NCBI GenBank assembly: GCA_015066115.1 | Contig: SVOZ01000001.1 | Location: 1-64,000 of the forward strand | DNA length: 64,000 nucleotides | Direction of reading: 5' to 3' | Origin: Oscillospiraceae bacterium | GTDB lineage: Bacteria; Bacillota; Clostridia; Oscillospirales; Ruminococcaceae | Shown: one piece after another, positions 17,182 to 24,686 of the stretch | Numbering within the stretch: the stretch's first letter is position 1 | Layout of the letters: each line of letters starts with the position of its first letter | The notes under the pieces: model-generated | The model's input: the letters and a program-made list of their open reading frames with translations, nothing else | Databases searched by the model: none | Told to the model about the DNA's origin: nothing | Made by a program: the position numbers and the translations under genes

Positions 17182-19863
17182 TTATTTTTTCTCAAGCTTT
17201 CTTTGAATAAACTTTACAACCTCAACAATAGGAATAACAAGGAGTGCAAGTCCGATAGAAATTGCATATTCTAAAAGTCCGATCGTTGTAAAATCAAAGA
17301 TGTTTGCAAGGAAAGGAATTTCAATGATTGCAGTTGTGAGCACAAAGGCTAAGAGCATAGCGCCGAGAAGCAGCATATTCTGCTTTTTGCCCATCTTGAA
17401 TATCGACTTTCTCTGCGAACGCATATTAAACGAATGGAAGATCTCGCAGAGCGAAAGGGTTAAAAATGCCATTGTAATTCCGTGTCCGCTCATTATCATT
17501 CCTGAAACTGTTGTAACAGCGGGGTCCATTGCTCTACCGATAAAGTAAGCGGCGATGGTAAGCGCGGCAACTAAAACGCCTTGGTAAACTACGTCGAAGC
17601 CCATTCCGTTTGCAAAAACGCCTTCGTTTGTCTTTCTCGGCTTGCGCTCCATGATGTCGTCCTCGGGTGGCTCAACGCCGAGAGCAAGGGCGGGAAGCGA
17701 GTCGGTGATAAGATTTATAAATAATAGATGTGTCGGCTTTAAGATTGTAAAGCCTAAAAGGGTTGAAACAAATATTGCAACAACTTCCGAAAGGTTTGAG
17801 CTTAAAAGGAACTGAATTGCCTTTTTAATGTTGTCGTAAATTCTTCTGCCTTCGGAAACTGCCGAAACGATTGTGGCAAAGTTGTCATCTGCAAGAACCA
17901 TATCCGCAACATTTTTTGTAACGTCGGTTCCTGTGATACCCATTCCAACGCCGATATCGGCGCTCTTTATGGAAGGAGCATCGTTAACGCCGTCACCCGT
18001 CATTGCAGTAACCATTCCTAAGTCGTGCCAGGCGTTGACTATTCTTGTCTTGTGCTCGGGCTGAACTCTTGCATAAACAAAGATGTTTTTAACCCTCTCG
18101 GAAAATTCCTCTTCGCTCATCTTCTCAAGCTCAGCACCTGTAATTGCCTGTGATGCATCTGTTGCAATTCCGAGCTCTTTTGCAATGGCAACTGCTGTGT
18201 CGTAGTGGTCACCCGTTATCATAATGGGGGTAATTCCTGCCTTGCGGCATTCGGCGATTGCGGCTTTAACCTCGGGGCGAACAGGGTCGATCATTCCGGT
18301 AAGTCCTATGAAAATAAGGGAGTTTTCAAGAGCATCGGGTGTAATATCAGAGGGAACCTCGTCATAAAAGCGCTCTGCCGCGGCAAGAACTCGAAGCGCT
18401 TTGTCAGCCATAGCCTTGTTAGCGGCTAAAATCTCGGCGCGGTGACTATCTTCAATGGGGACAATTCCGTTTTCTGTGAGAATGTGTGTACAGCGGCTCA
18501 GTAAGGCATCGGGAGCACCCTTGGTGTACTGCACGTAGCCCTTTTCACCCTTGTGAATTGTCGACATCATCTTTCTGTCAGAATCAAAGGGAGCCTCTGC
18601 AACTCTGGGCTCTTTCTCTTTAAGGTCGTTTTTGTTAAGCGAGCGGGAAAGAGCGAATGCTACAAGAGCCGCCTCGGTAGGCTCGCCGACTATTTCGCCG
18701 TCCTCGCCGTTTATCTCGGCATCAGAGCAGAGAGCCGAAGCGGTTGCAATAAGGTCAGCATTTACGCCCCAGCTTTCAACAACCGTCATTTTGTTCTGGG
18801 TGAGTGTACCCGTCTTGTCGGAGCAGATTATCTGGGCGCAACCAAGGGTTTCAACGGCGGTGAGCTTTCTGATGATAGCGTTCTTTGCTGACATATTGGT
18901 AACGCCGATTGAAAGAACGATTGTAACAACGGCAACAAGTCCCTCAGGAATTGCGGCGACAGCAAGGCTAACGGCGGTCATAAAGCTTGAAAGACCAAAT
19001 GTAAGGTCGATAGGCTCGCCGATAACTAAATGCTGAATAATATTAAAACCAAAGATGAAAACGCAAATTCCGATAACAAGCAGGCTGAGAATCTTGCTAA
19101 GCTGTGCAAGCTTTATCTGTAAGGGAGTCTGTCCTTCAGAAGCAGTTGAGATAGCGTCGGCAATTTTGCCCATCTCGGTTTCCATTGCGCAGGCAACAAC
19201 AACGGCTTTACCTCGTCCGTAAACCACTGTGCTTCCCATATATGCCATGTTCTTTCGGTCGCCGAGCGGAACATCGTCGCCCTCTTTAAGCATTATGGCG
19301 TTTACAAGCTTGTCAACAGGCACGCTTTCTCCTGTAAGCGCGGCCTCCTCGATCTTAAGGCTGGCACTTTCAAAAATTCGGCAGTCTGCAGGAACTGCGT
19401 CGCCCGCCTCTAAAAGCACAACATCGCCAACAACGAGCTCTTCGCTTTTTACAGAAACAATCTTGCCGTCACGCAAAACCTTTGAGGTTGCGGCGGAGAT
19501 TTCCTGAAGCGCCTCTATTGCTTTTTCAGCCTTGCTTTCCTGATAAACGCCCAAAACCGAGTTGATAATAACAACGGCTAAAATGATAAGTGCGTCGGTC
19601 GGGAAGGGAAGTGCGTGACCTGCGGCGGCAGCCTCTGCCATTTCCGTAACAGCCGAAACGATTGCCGCTATGATAAGAATAATTATCATAGGGTCCTTAA
19701 GCTGACCTAAGAATCGCTTTAAAAGCGAATCCTTTTTAGCCTGCTTTAAGCAGTTTTTTCCGTTTTCTGCAAGTCGCTTTTCTGCCTCCTGCGAGGTAAG
19801 ACCCTCTGCAGAGGAGCGCATTGCCTCAAAAACGGAGCCGATCTCTTGTTTGTAGAATTTCAT
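17182..19863 (-). CDS. P2A-type cation-transporting ATPase (Ca2+/Mn2+ type)
   Basis: An 893-residue P-type ATPase. It has the cation-ATPase N-terminal domain, the A-domain TGES at 177-180, PEGL in helix M4 at 306-309, the phosphorylated Asp349 in CSDKTGTLTQNK, and the hinge MTGDGVNDAPSIKSADIG. The M6 sequence INLITDSLPALALG keeps the Asn, Thr and Asp ligands of SERCA-like pumps. The C-terminal cation-ATPase domain has four more helices. This places it in the P2A group that exports Ca2+ and, in many bacteria, Mn2+. The leader looks like a Mn2+-sensing riboswitch (19893-20003), so manganese efflux is a strong inference. Start has GAGAGGGAG before it. Confidence 0.93.
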   Translation of the reverse strand: MKFYKQEIGSVFEAMRSSAEGLTSQEAEKRLAENGKNCLKQAKKDSLLKRFLGQLKDPMIIILIIAAIVSAVTEMAEAAAAGHALPFPTDALIILAVVIINSVLGVYQESKAEKAIEALQEISAATSKVLRDGKIVSVKSEELVVGDVVLLEAGDAVPADCRIFESASLKIEEAALTGESVPVDKLVNAIMLKEGDDVPLGDRKNMAYMGSTVVYGRGKAVVVACAMETEMGKIADAISTASEGQTPLQIKLAQLSKILSLLVIGICVFIFGFNIIQHLVIGEPIDLTFGLSSFMTAVSLAVAAIPEGLVAVVTIVLSIGVTNMSAKNAIIRKLTAVETLGCAQIICSDKTGTLTQNKMTVVESWGVNADLIATASALCSDAEINGEDGEIVGEPTEAALVAFALSRSLNKNDLKEKEPRVAEAPFDSDRKMMSTIHKGEKGYVQYTKGAPDALLSRCTHILTENGIVPIEDSHRAEILAANKAMADKALRVLAAAERFYDEVPSDITPDALENSLIFIGLTGMIDPVRPEVKAAIAECRKAGITPIMITGDHYDTAVAIAKELGIATDASQAITGAELEKMSEEEFSERVKNIFVYARVQPEHKTRIVNAWHDLGMVTAMTGDGVNDAPSIKSADIGVGMGITGTDVTKNVADMVLADDNFATIVSAVSEGRRIYDNIKKAIQFLLSSNLSEVVAIFVSTLLGFTILKPTHLLFINLITDSLPALALGVEPPEDDIMERKPRKTNEGVFANGMGFDVVYQGVLVAALTIAAYFIGRAMDPAVTTVSGMIMSGHGITMAFLTLSLCEIFHSFNMRSQRKSIFKMGKKQNMLLLGAMLLAFVLTTAIIEIPFLANIFDFTTIGLLEYAISIGLALLVIPIVEVVKFIQRKLEKK

Positions 19864-19887
19864 TTTTCTCCCTCTCTTTTTTGTAAT

Positions 19888-20003
19888 AAAAAAGACTCAC
19901 GTATGGAAATGCCCATACATGAGTCTTGTTATAAATCCAAGCCAGACGAAAACGCCATGTATGTTGAACTTGAAAACGCCGAAGCGCTAACTACTCCCTC
20001 ATG
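19888..20003 (-). promoter_or_regulatory. yybP-ykoY (Mn2+) riboswitch with overlapping terminator
   Basis: The leader of the P-type ATPase, read on the minus strand. It begins CATGAGGGAGTAG and, about 75 bases later, has ACAAGACTCATG. CATGAG (20003-19998) pairs with CTCATG (19923-19918) as P1; GGAGTAG and CAAGAC flanking P1 match the conserved ends of yybP-ykoY aptamers. The 3' half of P1 is also part of a 14-bp intrinsic terminator, AGACTCATGTATGG with CCATACGTGAGTCT followed by T5 (19926-19888). The two structures exclude each other, so ligand binding should favour P1 and read-through: an ON switch. The family assignment is from memory of the consensus. Confidence 0.75.
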
Positions 20004-20024
20004 AATATTATGTTTATTATATTT

Positions 20025-20053
20025 ATTATAATGTAAAAATTTTCTTGTGTCAA
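20025..20053 (-). promoter_or_regulatory. Promoter upstream of the riboswitch
   Basis: Minus strand TTGACA (20053-20048), 17-base spacer, TATAAT (20030-20025): both consensus boxes. Transcription would begin about 15-20 bases before the riboswitch P1 stem. Confidence 0.85.
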
Positions 20054-20213
20054 TAAATAAAATGTTAAGTTTAAAATTTGTTTAAATATATGTATATTGT
20101 GAATTTTATATGAAATAATAACACAAAAACAGTTGTAAAAAGTGCCTTGTGTAATAAATAAGGAAGGAATTTAAAGATTTGTGTGAAAAAATAACATTTT
20201 TACACTTTACTTA

Positions 20214-20242
20214 TTGCAATTTGTTTTTTTATGAGCTATAAT
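20214..20242 (+). promoter_or_regulatory. Promoter for PEP carboxykinase gene
   Basis: TTGCAA at 20214-20219, 17-base spacer, TATAAT at 20237-20242, 43 bases before the ATG. Confidence 0.75.
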
Positions 20243-20285
20243 GTATAAGGAAAAAATTTGATTTAAATCAAAAGGAGACAACAAA

Positions 20286-22070
20286 ATGACCAACAATAAG
20301 ACTGTCTTAAAGTGGTTAGACGAAATGAAAGATCTTCTTACACCTGATAAGGTTGTATGGATCGACGGTACTGAAAAGCAGACCGAGGAACTTCGTAAAA
20401 TCGCTGTTGAACTTGGAGAATTAGAGGCTTTAAATCAGGAAAAGCTTCCCGATTGCTATCTTCACAGAACCAATCCTAACGACGTTGCTCGTGTAGAGGA
20501 TCGTACATTTATTTGTACCGAAACTAAAGAAGAAGCAGGCCCTACTAATAACTGGTGCGACCCCAAAGAGATGTATGCAAAGCTTTACGACATCGCTCGT
20601 GGTTCATATAAAGGCCGTACAATGTATGTAATTCCTTATTCAATGGGACCCATCGGTTCTCCTATTGCCAAGATCGGCATTGAGATAACCGATTCTGTCT
20701 ATGTTGTTCTTAATATGCTTATTATGACCCGTGTAGATAAAAAGGTTCTTGAGGTCCTTGGCGACAGCAATGACTGGGTCAGAGGACTTCACTCAAGATG
20801 CGATGTTGATCCCGAAAAGAGATACATCTGCCACTTCCCTCAGGACAACACAATTATTTCTGTTAACTCGGGCTACGGCGGAAACGTTCTTTTAGGTAAA
20901 AAGTGCTTTGCCCTTCGTATCGCTTCTTATCAGGGCTGGAAAGAGGGCTGGATGGCTGAGCATATGCTCATCTTGGGTCTTGAAAATCCCCAGGGCGAAG
21001 TAAAGTATGTTGCAGCAGCATTCCCCTCGGCTTGCGGAAAAACCAACCTTGCAATGCTTATTCCTCCCGAGTATCTTCGCAAGAAGGGCTACAAGATCTG
21101 GACAGTTGGCGACGATATTTCCTGGATGAAGATAGGCAAGGACGGCCGCCTTTATGCTATCAACCCCGAGAACGGATTCTTCGGCGTTGCTCCCGGAACT
21201 AATGAGCACTCAAACTTCAATGCTCTTGAAAGCACCAAAAAGGGCACTATCTTTACAAACGTTGCTCACGTTATGGACGACAACACAGTTTGGTGGGAAG
21301 GCCTTAATAAGAATCTCCCCGAAAATGCTATTGATTGGCGCGGCAATCCTTGGGATCCCGCTAAATTTAATAAGGCAGATAAATCAACCTGCGCCGCACA
21401 TCCCAACTCAAGATTTACCGCTCCCGCAAAGAATTGCCCCTGCATTTCTCCCGAGTTTGACAAGGGCGAGGGCGTGCCCATCTCTGCAATCATCTTTGGC
21501 GGACGTCGTGCAAAGTGCGCTCCCCTCGTATATCAGTCAAAGGATTGGGTCAATGGCGTGTTCGTAGGCTCTGCAATGGCTTCTGAAACAACCGCCGCTG
21601 CAGCAGGCGCTGTTGGTGTTGTTCGCCGCGATCCTATGGCTATGCTTCCTTTCTGTGGCTACCACATGGGCGAGTACTTCCAGCACTGGCTCGATATGGG
21701 AGAGAAGCTTGGCGACAAGGCTCCTAAGATCTTTAATGTTAACTGGTTCAGAACCGACGATGAGGGCAACTTCCTCTGGCCCGGCTTTGGCGACAATATG
21801 AGAGTTCTTAACTGGATCATTGACCGTTGCGAAGGCAAGGCAGACGCAACCGAAACTGCTATCGGCTTCGTTCCCAAGCCCGAGGACATTGATCTTACCG
21901 ATCTTGATATGGATCTTGAAACCCTCAAAGGTATCTTAACAGTTGATAAGGCTGTTTGGGAGCAGGAAGCAGCTGAAATCGAAGAGCACTACAAGAAGTT
22001 CGGAGATAAACTCCCCGAAGAACTTAAAGCTCAGCTTGGCGCTCTCAAAGCAAACCTCGCTAAAATGTAA
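20286..22070 (+). CDS. pckG: Phosphoenolpyruvate carboxykinase (GTP)
   Basis: A 594-residue PEPCK of the GTP-dependent family, interconverting oxaloacetate plus GTP and PEP plus CO2 plus GDP. Family marks: YVIPYSMGPIGSPIAKIGIE, the reactive-cysteine P-loop FPSACGKTNLAML near residue 246, the metal-site stretch WTVGDDISWMKIGKDGRLYAINPE, the IIFGGRRAKCAPLVYQ segment, and NWFRTDDEGNFLWPGFGDNMRVL. Length is normal. It has rich use of major codons, as expected of a strongly expressed central-metabolism gene. A consensus-like promoter lies upstream and a strong terminator at 22081-22111. In fermenting gut Clostridia it often works in the anaplerotic direction, but direction cannot be read from sequence. 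Confidence 0.97.
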   Translation: MTNNKTVLKWLDEMKDLLTPDKVVWIDGTEKQTEELRKIAVELGELEALNQEKLPDCYLHRTNPNDVARVEDRTFICTETKEEAGPTNNWCDPKEMYAKLYDIARGSYKGRTMYVIPYSMGPIGSPIAKIGIEITDSVYVVLNMLIMTRVDKKVLEVLGDSNDWVRGLHSRCDVDPEKRYICHFPQDNTIISVNSGYGGNVLLGKKCFALRIASYQGWKEGWMAEHMLILGLENPQGEVKYVAAAFPSACGKTNLAMLIPPEYLRKKGYKIWTVGDDISWMKIGKDGRLYAINPENGFFGVAPGTNEHSNFNALESTKKGTIFTNVAHVMDDNTVWWEGLNKNLPENAIDWRGNPWDPAKFNKADKSTCAAHPNSRFTAPAKNCPCISPEFDKGEGVPISAIIFGGRRAKCAPLVYQSKDWVNGVFVGSAMASETTAAAAGAVGVVRRDPMAMLPFCGYHMGEYFQHWLDMGEKLGDKAPKIFNVNWFRTDDEGNFLWPGFGDNMRVLNWIIDRCEGKADATETAIGFVPKPEDIDLTDLDMDLETLKGILTVDKAVWEQEAAEIEEHYKKFGDKLPEELKAQLGALKANLAKM

Positions 22071-22080
22071 TTAATTAAAA

Positions 22081-22111
22081 AAGGTCGGTTCCATCGGAAC
22101 CGACCTTTTTG
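22081..22111 (+). terminator. Terminator after pckG
   Basis: AAGGTCGGTTCC, loop ATC, GGAACCGACCTT followed by TTT. Perfect 12-bp stem. Confidence 0.95.
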
Positions 22112-22405
22112 TCAGCTGAAAGTTTCCCGATTGACAAGAAATAATTGGTGCCGCCTTGGTTTTGCTGAGGCGGCATTAGTTTAATAAGTATTGTACAAAC
22201 GCAGTTACGGCATTTTAGCATATGTGTCAATAGACAAGCCGCGCGGCACCGTGCTATAATAATATTACAAGGTCAGGTGTGGCGAAAATAAAAGTAATAC
22301 AAGTTGAGACGGCCAAAACACACAGAACCGTCTCCTGTGTCAAAATATAATGATGCTTTAGGCGGAGGATTCGTCTTAAGATTAGAGTTGTATTGAGGTT
22401 GATGT
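22112..22405. other. Left edge of accessory island, no gene seen
   Basis: No convincing coding sequence. It contains an inverted repeat GCCGCCT(T)GG...CTGAGGCGGC at about 22152-22175, which has a near copy at 28299-28322 on the far side of the island. It also has a promoter-like TAGACA-18-TATAAT pair at 22231-22260 over a GC-rich palindrome, GCCGCGCGGC, and the first REP copy at 22320-22340. Confidence 0.55.
22320..22340 (-). repeat. REP palindrome copy 1
   Basis: ACACAGAACCGTCTCCTGTGT on the plus strand; the reverse complement matches the GGGGACGGTTCTCTG core with one change. Terminal ACACAG/CTGTGT forms the stem. Confidence 0.8.
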
Positions 22406-22873
22406 ATGGATAAAAAGCAATTTAATACTTTTTGCAAAAAGGAATTTGAAGTGCGTGGATTTAAGAAAATAAAAAAAACATTTTATCTATTGGGAAAAGA
22501 TTTATTGTGTGGAATAGACTTGCAGAAATCCGATTACAGTAACAGCTATTATATTAACTATTACTTTTTTATTGGTGTATTCAATGATACAAACAATTAT
22601 CCTGTATGTTACGATTTAGATGTTCAAGGCAGAATATTAGCAATGTCCAAAACACAAACCATCAGCGGTAAACACTTCTTAACATCGGCGATTGAGTATG
22701 AAGAATATACCGAAGAAGAATTGCGTCCGTATTTTGATAAAGAATTTGAAGAACGGATTCTTCCACCGATACATAAGGGCAAAAAGTATATTCTTGACAA
22801 TCTAGGAAAACTTTATTTTTTGACGTTACGTAAAGAAGAAGTAATGCAAAAATTGAACACAGGGGACGGCTAA
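22406..22873 (+). CDS. DUF4304-like protein
   Basis: A 155-residue protein whose first 110 residues (MDKKQFNTFCKKEFEVRGFK, then IDLQKSDYSNSYYINYYFFIG) resemble the DUF4304 family, which I know only as uncharacterised and sometimes found near polymorphic toxins. No signal peptide or membrane helix. The last five residues, NTGDG, are encoded by a REP copy (22855-22870), so the natural C-terminus has been replaced by repeat sequence. A GAGGT site precedes the ATG. It could be an orphan immunity gene, given the Rhs remnants in the island; that is inference. Confidence 0.6.
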   Translation: MDKKQFNTFCKKEFEVRGFKKIKKTFYLLGKDLLCGIDLQKSDYSNSYYINYYFFIGVFNDTNNYPVCYDLDVQGRILAMSKTQTISGKHFLTSAIEYEEYTEEELRPYFDKEFEERILPPIHKGKKYILDNLGKLYFLTLRKEEVMQKLNTGDG

Positions 22874-22936
22874 AAGGCAAACAAGACAGGGGACGCAATC
22901 AGGAAGACACAATCAGGGGACGGTTCTCTGTCTTGA
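22855..22936 (+). repeat. REP cluster, three copies
   Basis: Partial copies at 22857-22870 and 22884-22897 and a near-complete copy at 22911-22936 (CAATCAGGGGACGG then TTCTCTGTCTTGAC), all in plus orientation, just upstream of the RAYT gene. Confidence 0.85.
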
Positions 22937-22978
22937 CAAAGAAGCAAAATAATGGCATTCTAAAATAGGGTGATAATC

Positions 22979-23734
22979 ATGCCAAGGCAAGCGAGAAAGC
23001 GCGCAGAAAGCGGAATATACCATGTAATGCTTCGAGGAATTGATCGACAGACAATTTTTGAAGACAGTGAAGATTACGATTACTTTATGGGAATTATGCA
23101 ACAGTGCCGCCAAGAATGCGGCTTTAAGCTGTATGCCTACTGTCTTATGAACAACCATATTCATATTCTTTTAAAGGCACAGGAAGAAGGCCTAGAAACT
23201 ATTTTTAAACGAATAGGTGGTCGATATGTATATTACTACAATGTTAAGTATAGACGTGTTGGCCACTTGTTTCAGGATCGATTTAAAAGCGAACCTGTAG
23301 AGGATGATACATATTTTCTAACGGTTTTGAGATACATACATCAAAATCCTGTAAAAGCAAAATTATGTAAAAAAATAGAGGATTATCCATACAGCAGTTA
23401 TACTGAATACTTGTACAAAAGTACCGAGGTAGACACGGATTTTGTTTTAAGCATTTTATCTAAAGAAGAGTATGTTCGATATAATAATGAACCGAACAAC
23501 GACAAATGTTTGGAGATTGCAACAACGACTCGGCAGGCTGTAACAGATCAACAAGCTCGTGATATTATTAAGAAGTATGCACATTGTCAGACAGTTGTTG
23601 AATTTCAGAGCTTAGACGATAAAAAGAAGGAACAATACATTAAAAAGATTTATGAAAAAGGTGTGTCAATTAGACAGGCAAGCCGACTGACAGGTGTAAG
23701 CAAAGGATCGGTGGAGAAATGGTTGAAATCTTAA
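22979..23734 (+). CDS. REP-associated tyrosine transposase (RAYT, Y1 family)
   Basis: A 251-residue IS200-like Y1 transposase of the RAYT group. It opens MPRQARKRAESGIYHVMLRG, carries the HUH motif as His60-Ile-His62 in MNNHIHILL, and has the likely catalytic tyrosine in FLTVLRYIHQNPVKAK (Tyr119). The C-terminus (about 226-251) is a helix-turn-helix, GVSIRQASRLTGVSKGSVEK, which many clostridial RAYTs have. RAYTs cut and rejoin single-stranded REP palindromes. Here it sits between a plus-orientation REP (22911-22936) and a minus-orientation REP (23740-23764), with further copies through the island. ATG 22979 is preferred over GTG 22970. The gene looks intact. Confidence 0.93.
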   Translation: MPRQARKRAESGIYHVMLRGIDRQTIFEDSEDYDYFMGIMQQCRQECGFKLYAYCLMNNHIHILLKAQEEGLETIFKRIGGRYVYYYNVKYRRVGHLFQDRFKSEPVEDDTYFLTVLRYIHQNPVKAKLCKKIEDYPYSSYTEYLYKSTEVDTDFVLSILSKEEYVRYNNEPNNDKCLEIATTTRQAVTDQQARDIIKKYAHCQTVVEFQSLDDKKKEQYIKKIYEKGVSIRQASRLTGVSKGSVEKWLKS

Positions 23735-23739
23735 GCAAA

Positions 23740-23764
23740 AGACACAGAACCGTCCCCTGTCTTT
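23740..23764 (-). repeat. REP palindrome downstream of the transposase
   Basis: AGACACAGAACCGTCC then CCTGTCTTT, the inverse of the copy at 22911-22936, so the transposase gene is bracketed by an inverted pair. Confidence 0.85.
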
Positions 23765-23765
23765 G

Positions 23766-23916
23766 GGGTTTCTACTAGTAAAGCCGATGTGTCTTTTGGA
23801 CAGACGTTTTATTTTCAGTTAACAGGAAACAATGCATTAAAAAACAATCTTTATGCATTAAAAAGCGGCGTTCAGAGCAAACTGTCAACATTGAAACTTT
23901 TCGCGTGCTTTTTTTA
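23766..23916 (+). pseudogene. Coding remnant of unknown origin
   Basis: An open reading of 48 codons in the frame of 23770 without a start codon: it reads VSTSKADVSFGQTFYFQLTG followed by NNALKNNLYALKSGVQSKLS and ends at a TAA. It directly follows a REP copy. It looks like the tail of a broken gene, possibly the variable tip of a toxin, but I cannot assign it to a family. Confidence 0.35.
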
Positions 23917-23931
23917 AAAAAGGAGAACTTT

Positions 23932-24414
23932 ATGAAAATTTATGATTACTATGATGATAGTTCATATTTGAGTCAGATTTTTTTAATTATAACTGTTGTG
24001 TGCGCTATTATTATTTTTTATTTAATTATTAATACTATAAAAACAGTAAAGGGTAATGGTGTGGGTATACAAACAGCTGTACACTTGTTGCCAATTGTCA
24101 TAGTAACAGTGTTATTATTTTTTGTTTCGCGGTATACTTATAATCTTGTGAAATTCGATTCAATATGTAAAAACCAAAAGTATGAAACGGTTACAGGTAA
24201 TATGAAACTTATATCGGTTGAACGAAACGATTATCGTGATACAGAGGAATATGATATTGCTTTCTCCGTGGATGGAGTTATTTTAGATAATATAGTTAAT
24301 AAGTTCTCGAAAGAACAAAAAGAAAAACTATTATCTGTTGAGTCAAAAACCATAACTGTACATTATAGTTATATCGCAAACGAGCTTGCGATTTATCAGA
24401 TATACCAATCATAA
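23932..24414 (+). CDS. Two-helix membrane protein of unknown function
   Basis: A 160-residue protein with two membrane helices near residues 13-34 and 47-68, then a soluble domain of about 90 residues (KNQKYETVTGNMKLISVERN...DIAFSVDGVILDN). I do not recognise a family; the soluble part resembles the DUF3592-like domains in layout only. ATG 23932 has AAAGGAGAACTTT before it; an upstream ATG-like start at 23905 lies in remnant sequence. It is AT-rich compared with its chromosomal neighbours, in line with acquisition. Given its place between a coding remnant and an Rhs fragment, an orphan immunity role is possible but unproven. Confidence 0.55.
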   Translation: MKIYDYYDDSSYLSQIFLIITVVCAIIIFYLIINTIKTVKGNGVGIQTAVHLLPIVIVTVLLFFVSRYTYNLVKFDSICKNQKYETVTGNMKLISVERNDYRDTEEYDIAFSVDGVILDNIVNKFSKEQKEKLLSVESKTITVHYSYIANELAIYQIYQS

Positions 24415-24461
24415 GACGGGGGACGGTTAGCGTGCAATCAGGTGACGGTTCTGTGATTGAG
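24415..24461 (+). repeat. Two degenerate REP copies
   Basis: AAGACGGGGGACGGTTAGCG at about 24413-24432 and AATCAGGTGACGG then TTCTGTGATTGA at 24437-24461. The second keeps an AATCA/TGATT stem. Confidence 0.7.
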
Positions 24462-24485
24462 TAAAAACAATAACAATCTATGAAC

Positions 24486-24514
24486 AGCGGTCGGCTTCAC
24501 CGACCGCTGTTTTT
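24486..24514 (+). terminator. Hairpin with T run before the Rhs fragment
   Basis: AGCGGTCGG, loop CTTCA, CCGACCGCT, then GTTTTT. It would end the transcript of the membrane-protein gene and separates it from the Rhs fragment 17 bases later. Confidence 0.85.
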
Positions 24515-24530
24515 GTATGATGAAATATAG

Positions 24531-24686
24531 GCTCCCGCCTTTGAAGAGCTCTTTGATGAGTTTGGCAATGCTCTTACAGAAACCACCTTTACAGATGGCG
24601 AATTCGGAACTATCTATCGCACATTTAAATATAACGAGGGCGAGGACGCCGTTGCAGGCAACAACCTCATTGAAGAAACCGATGCA
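24531..24686 (+). repeat. Direct repeat A of the Rhs fragment pair
   Basis: 156 bp, 98 percent identical to 28000-28155, same orientation, 3469 bp apart. The pair flanks the truncated toxin and its immunity-like gene. Confidence 0.9.
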
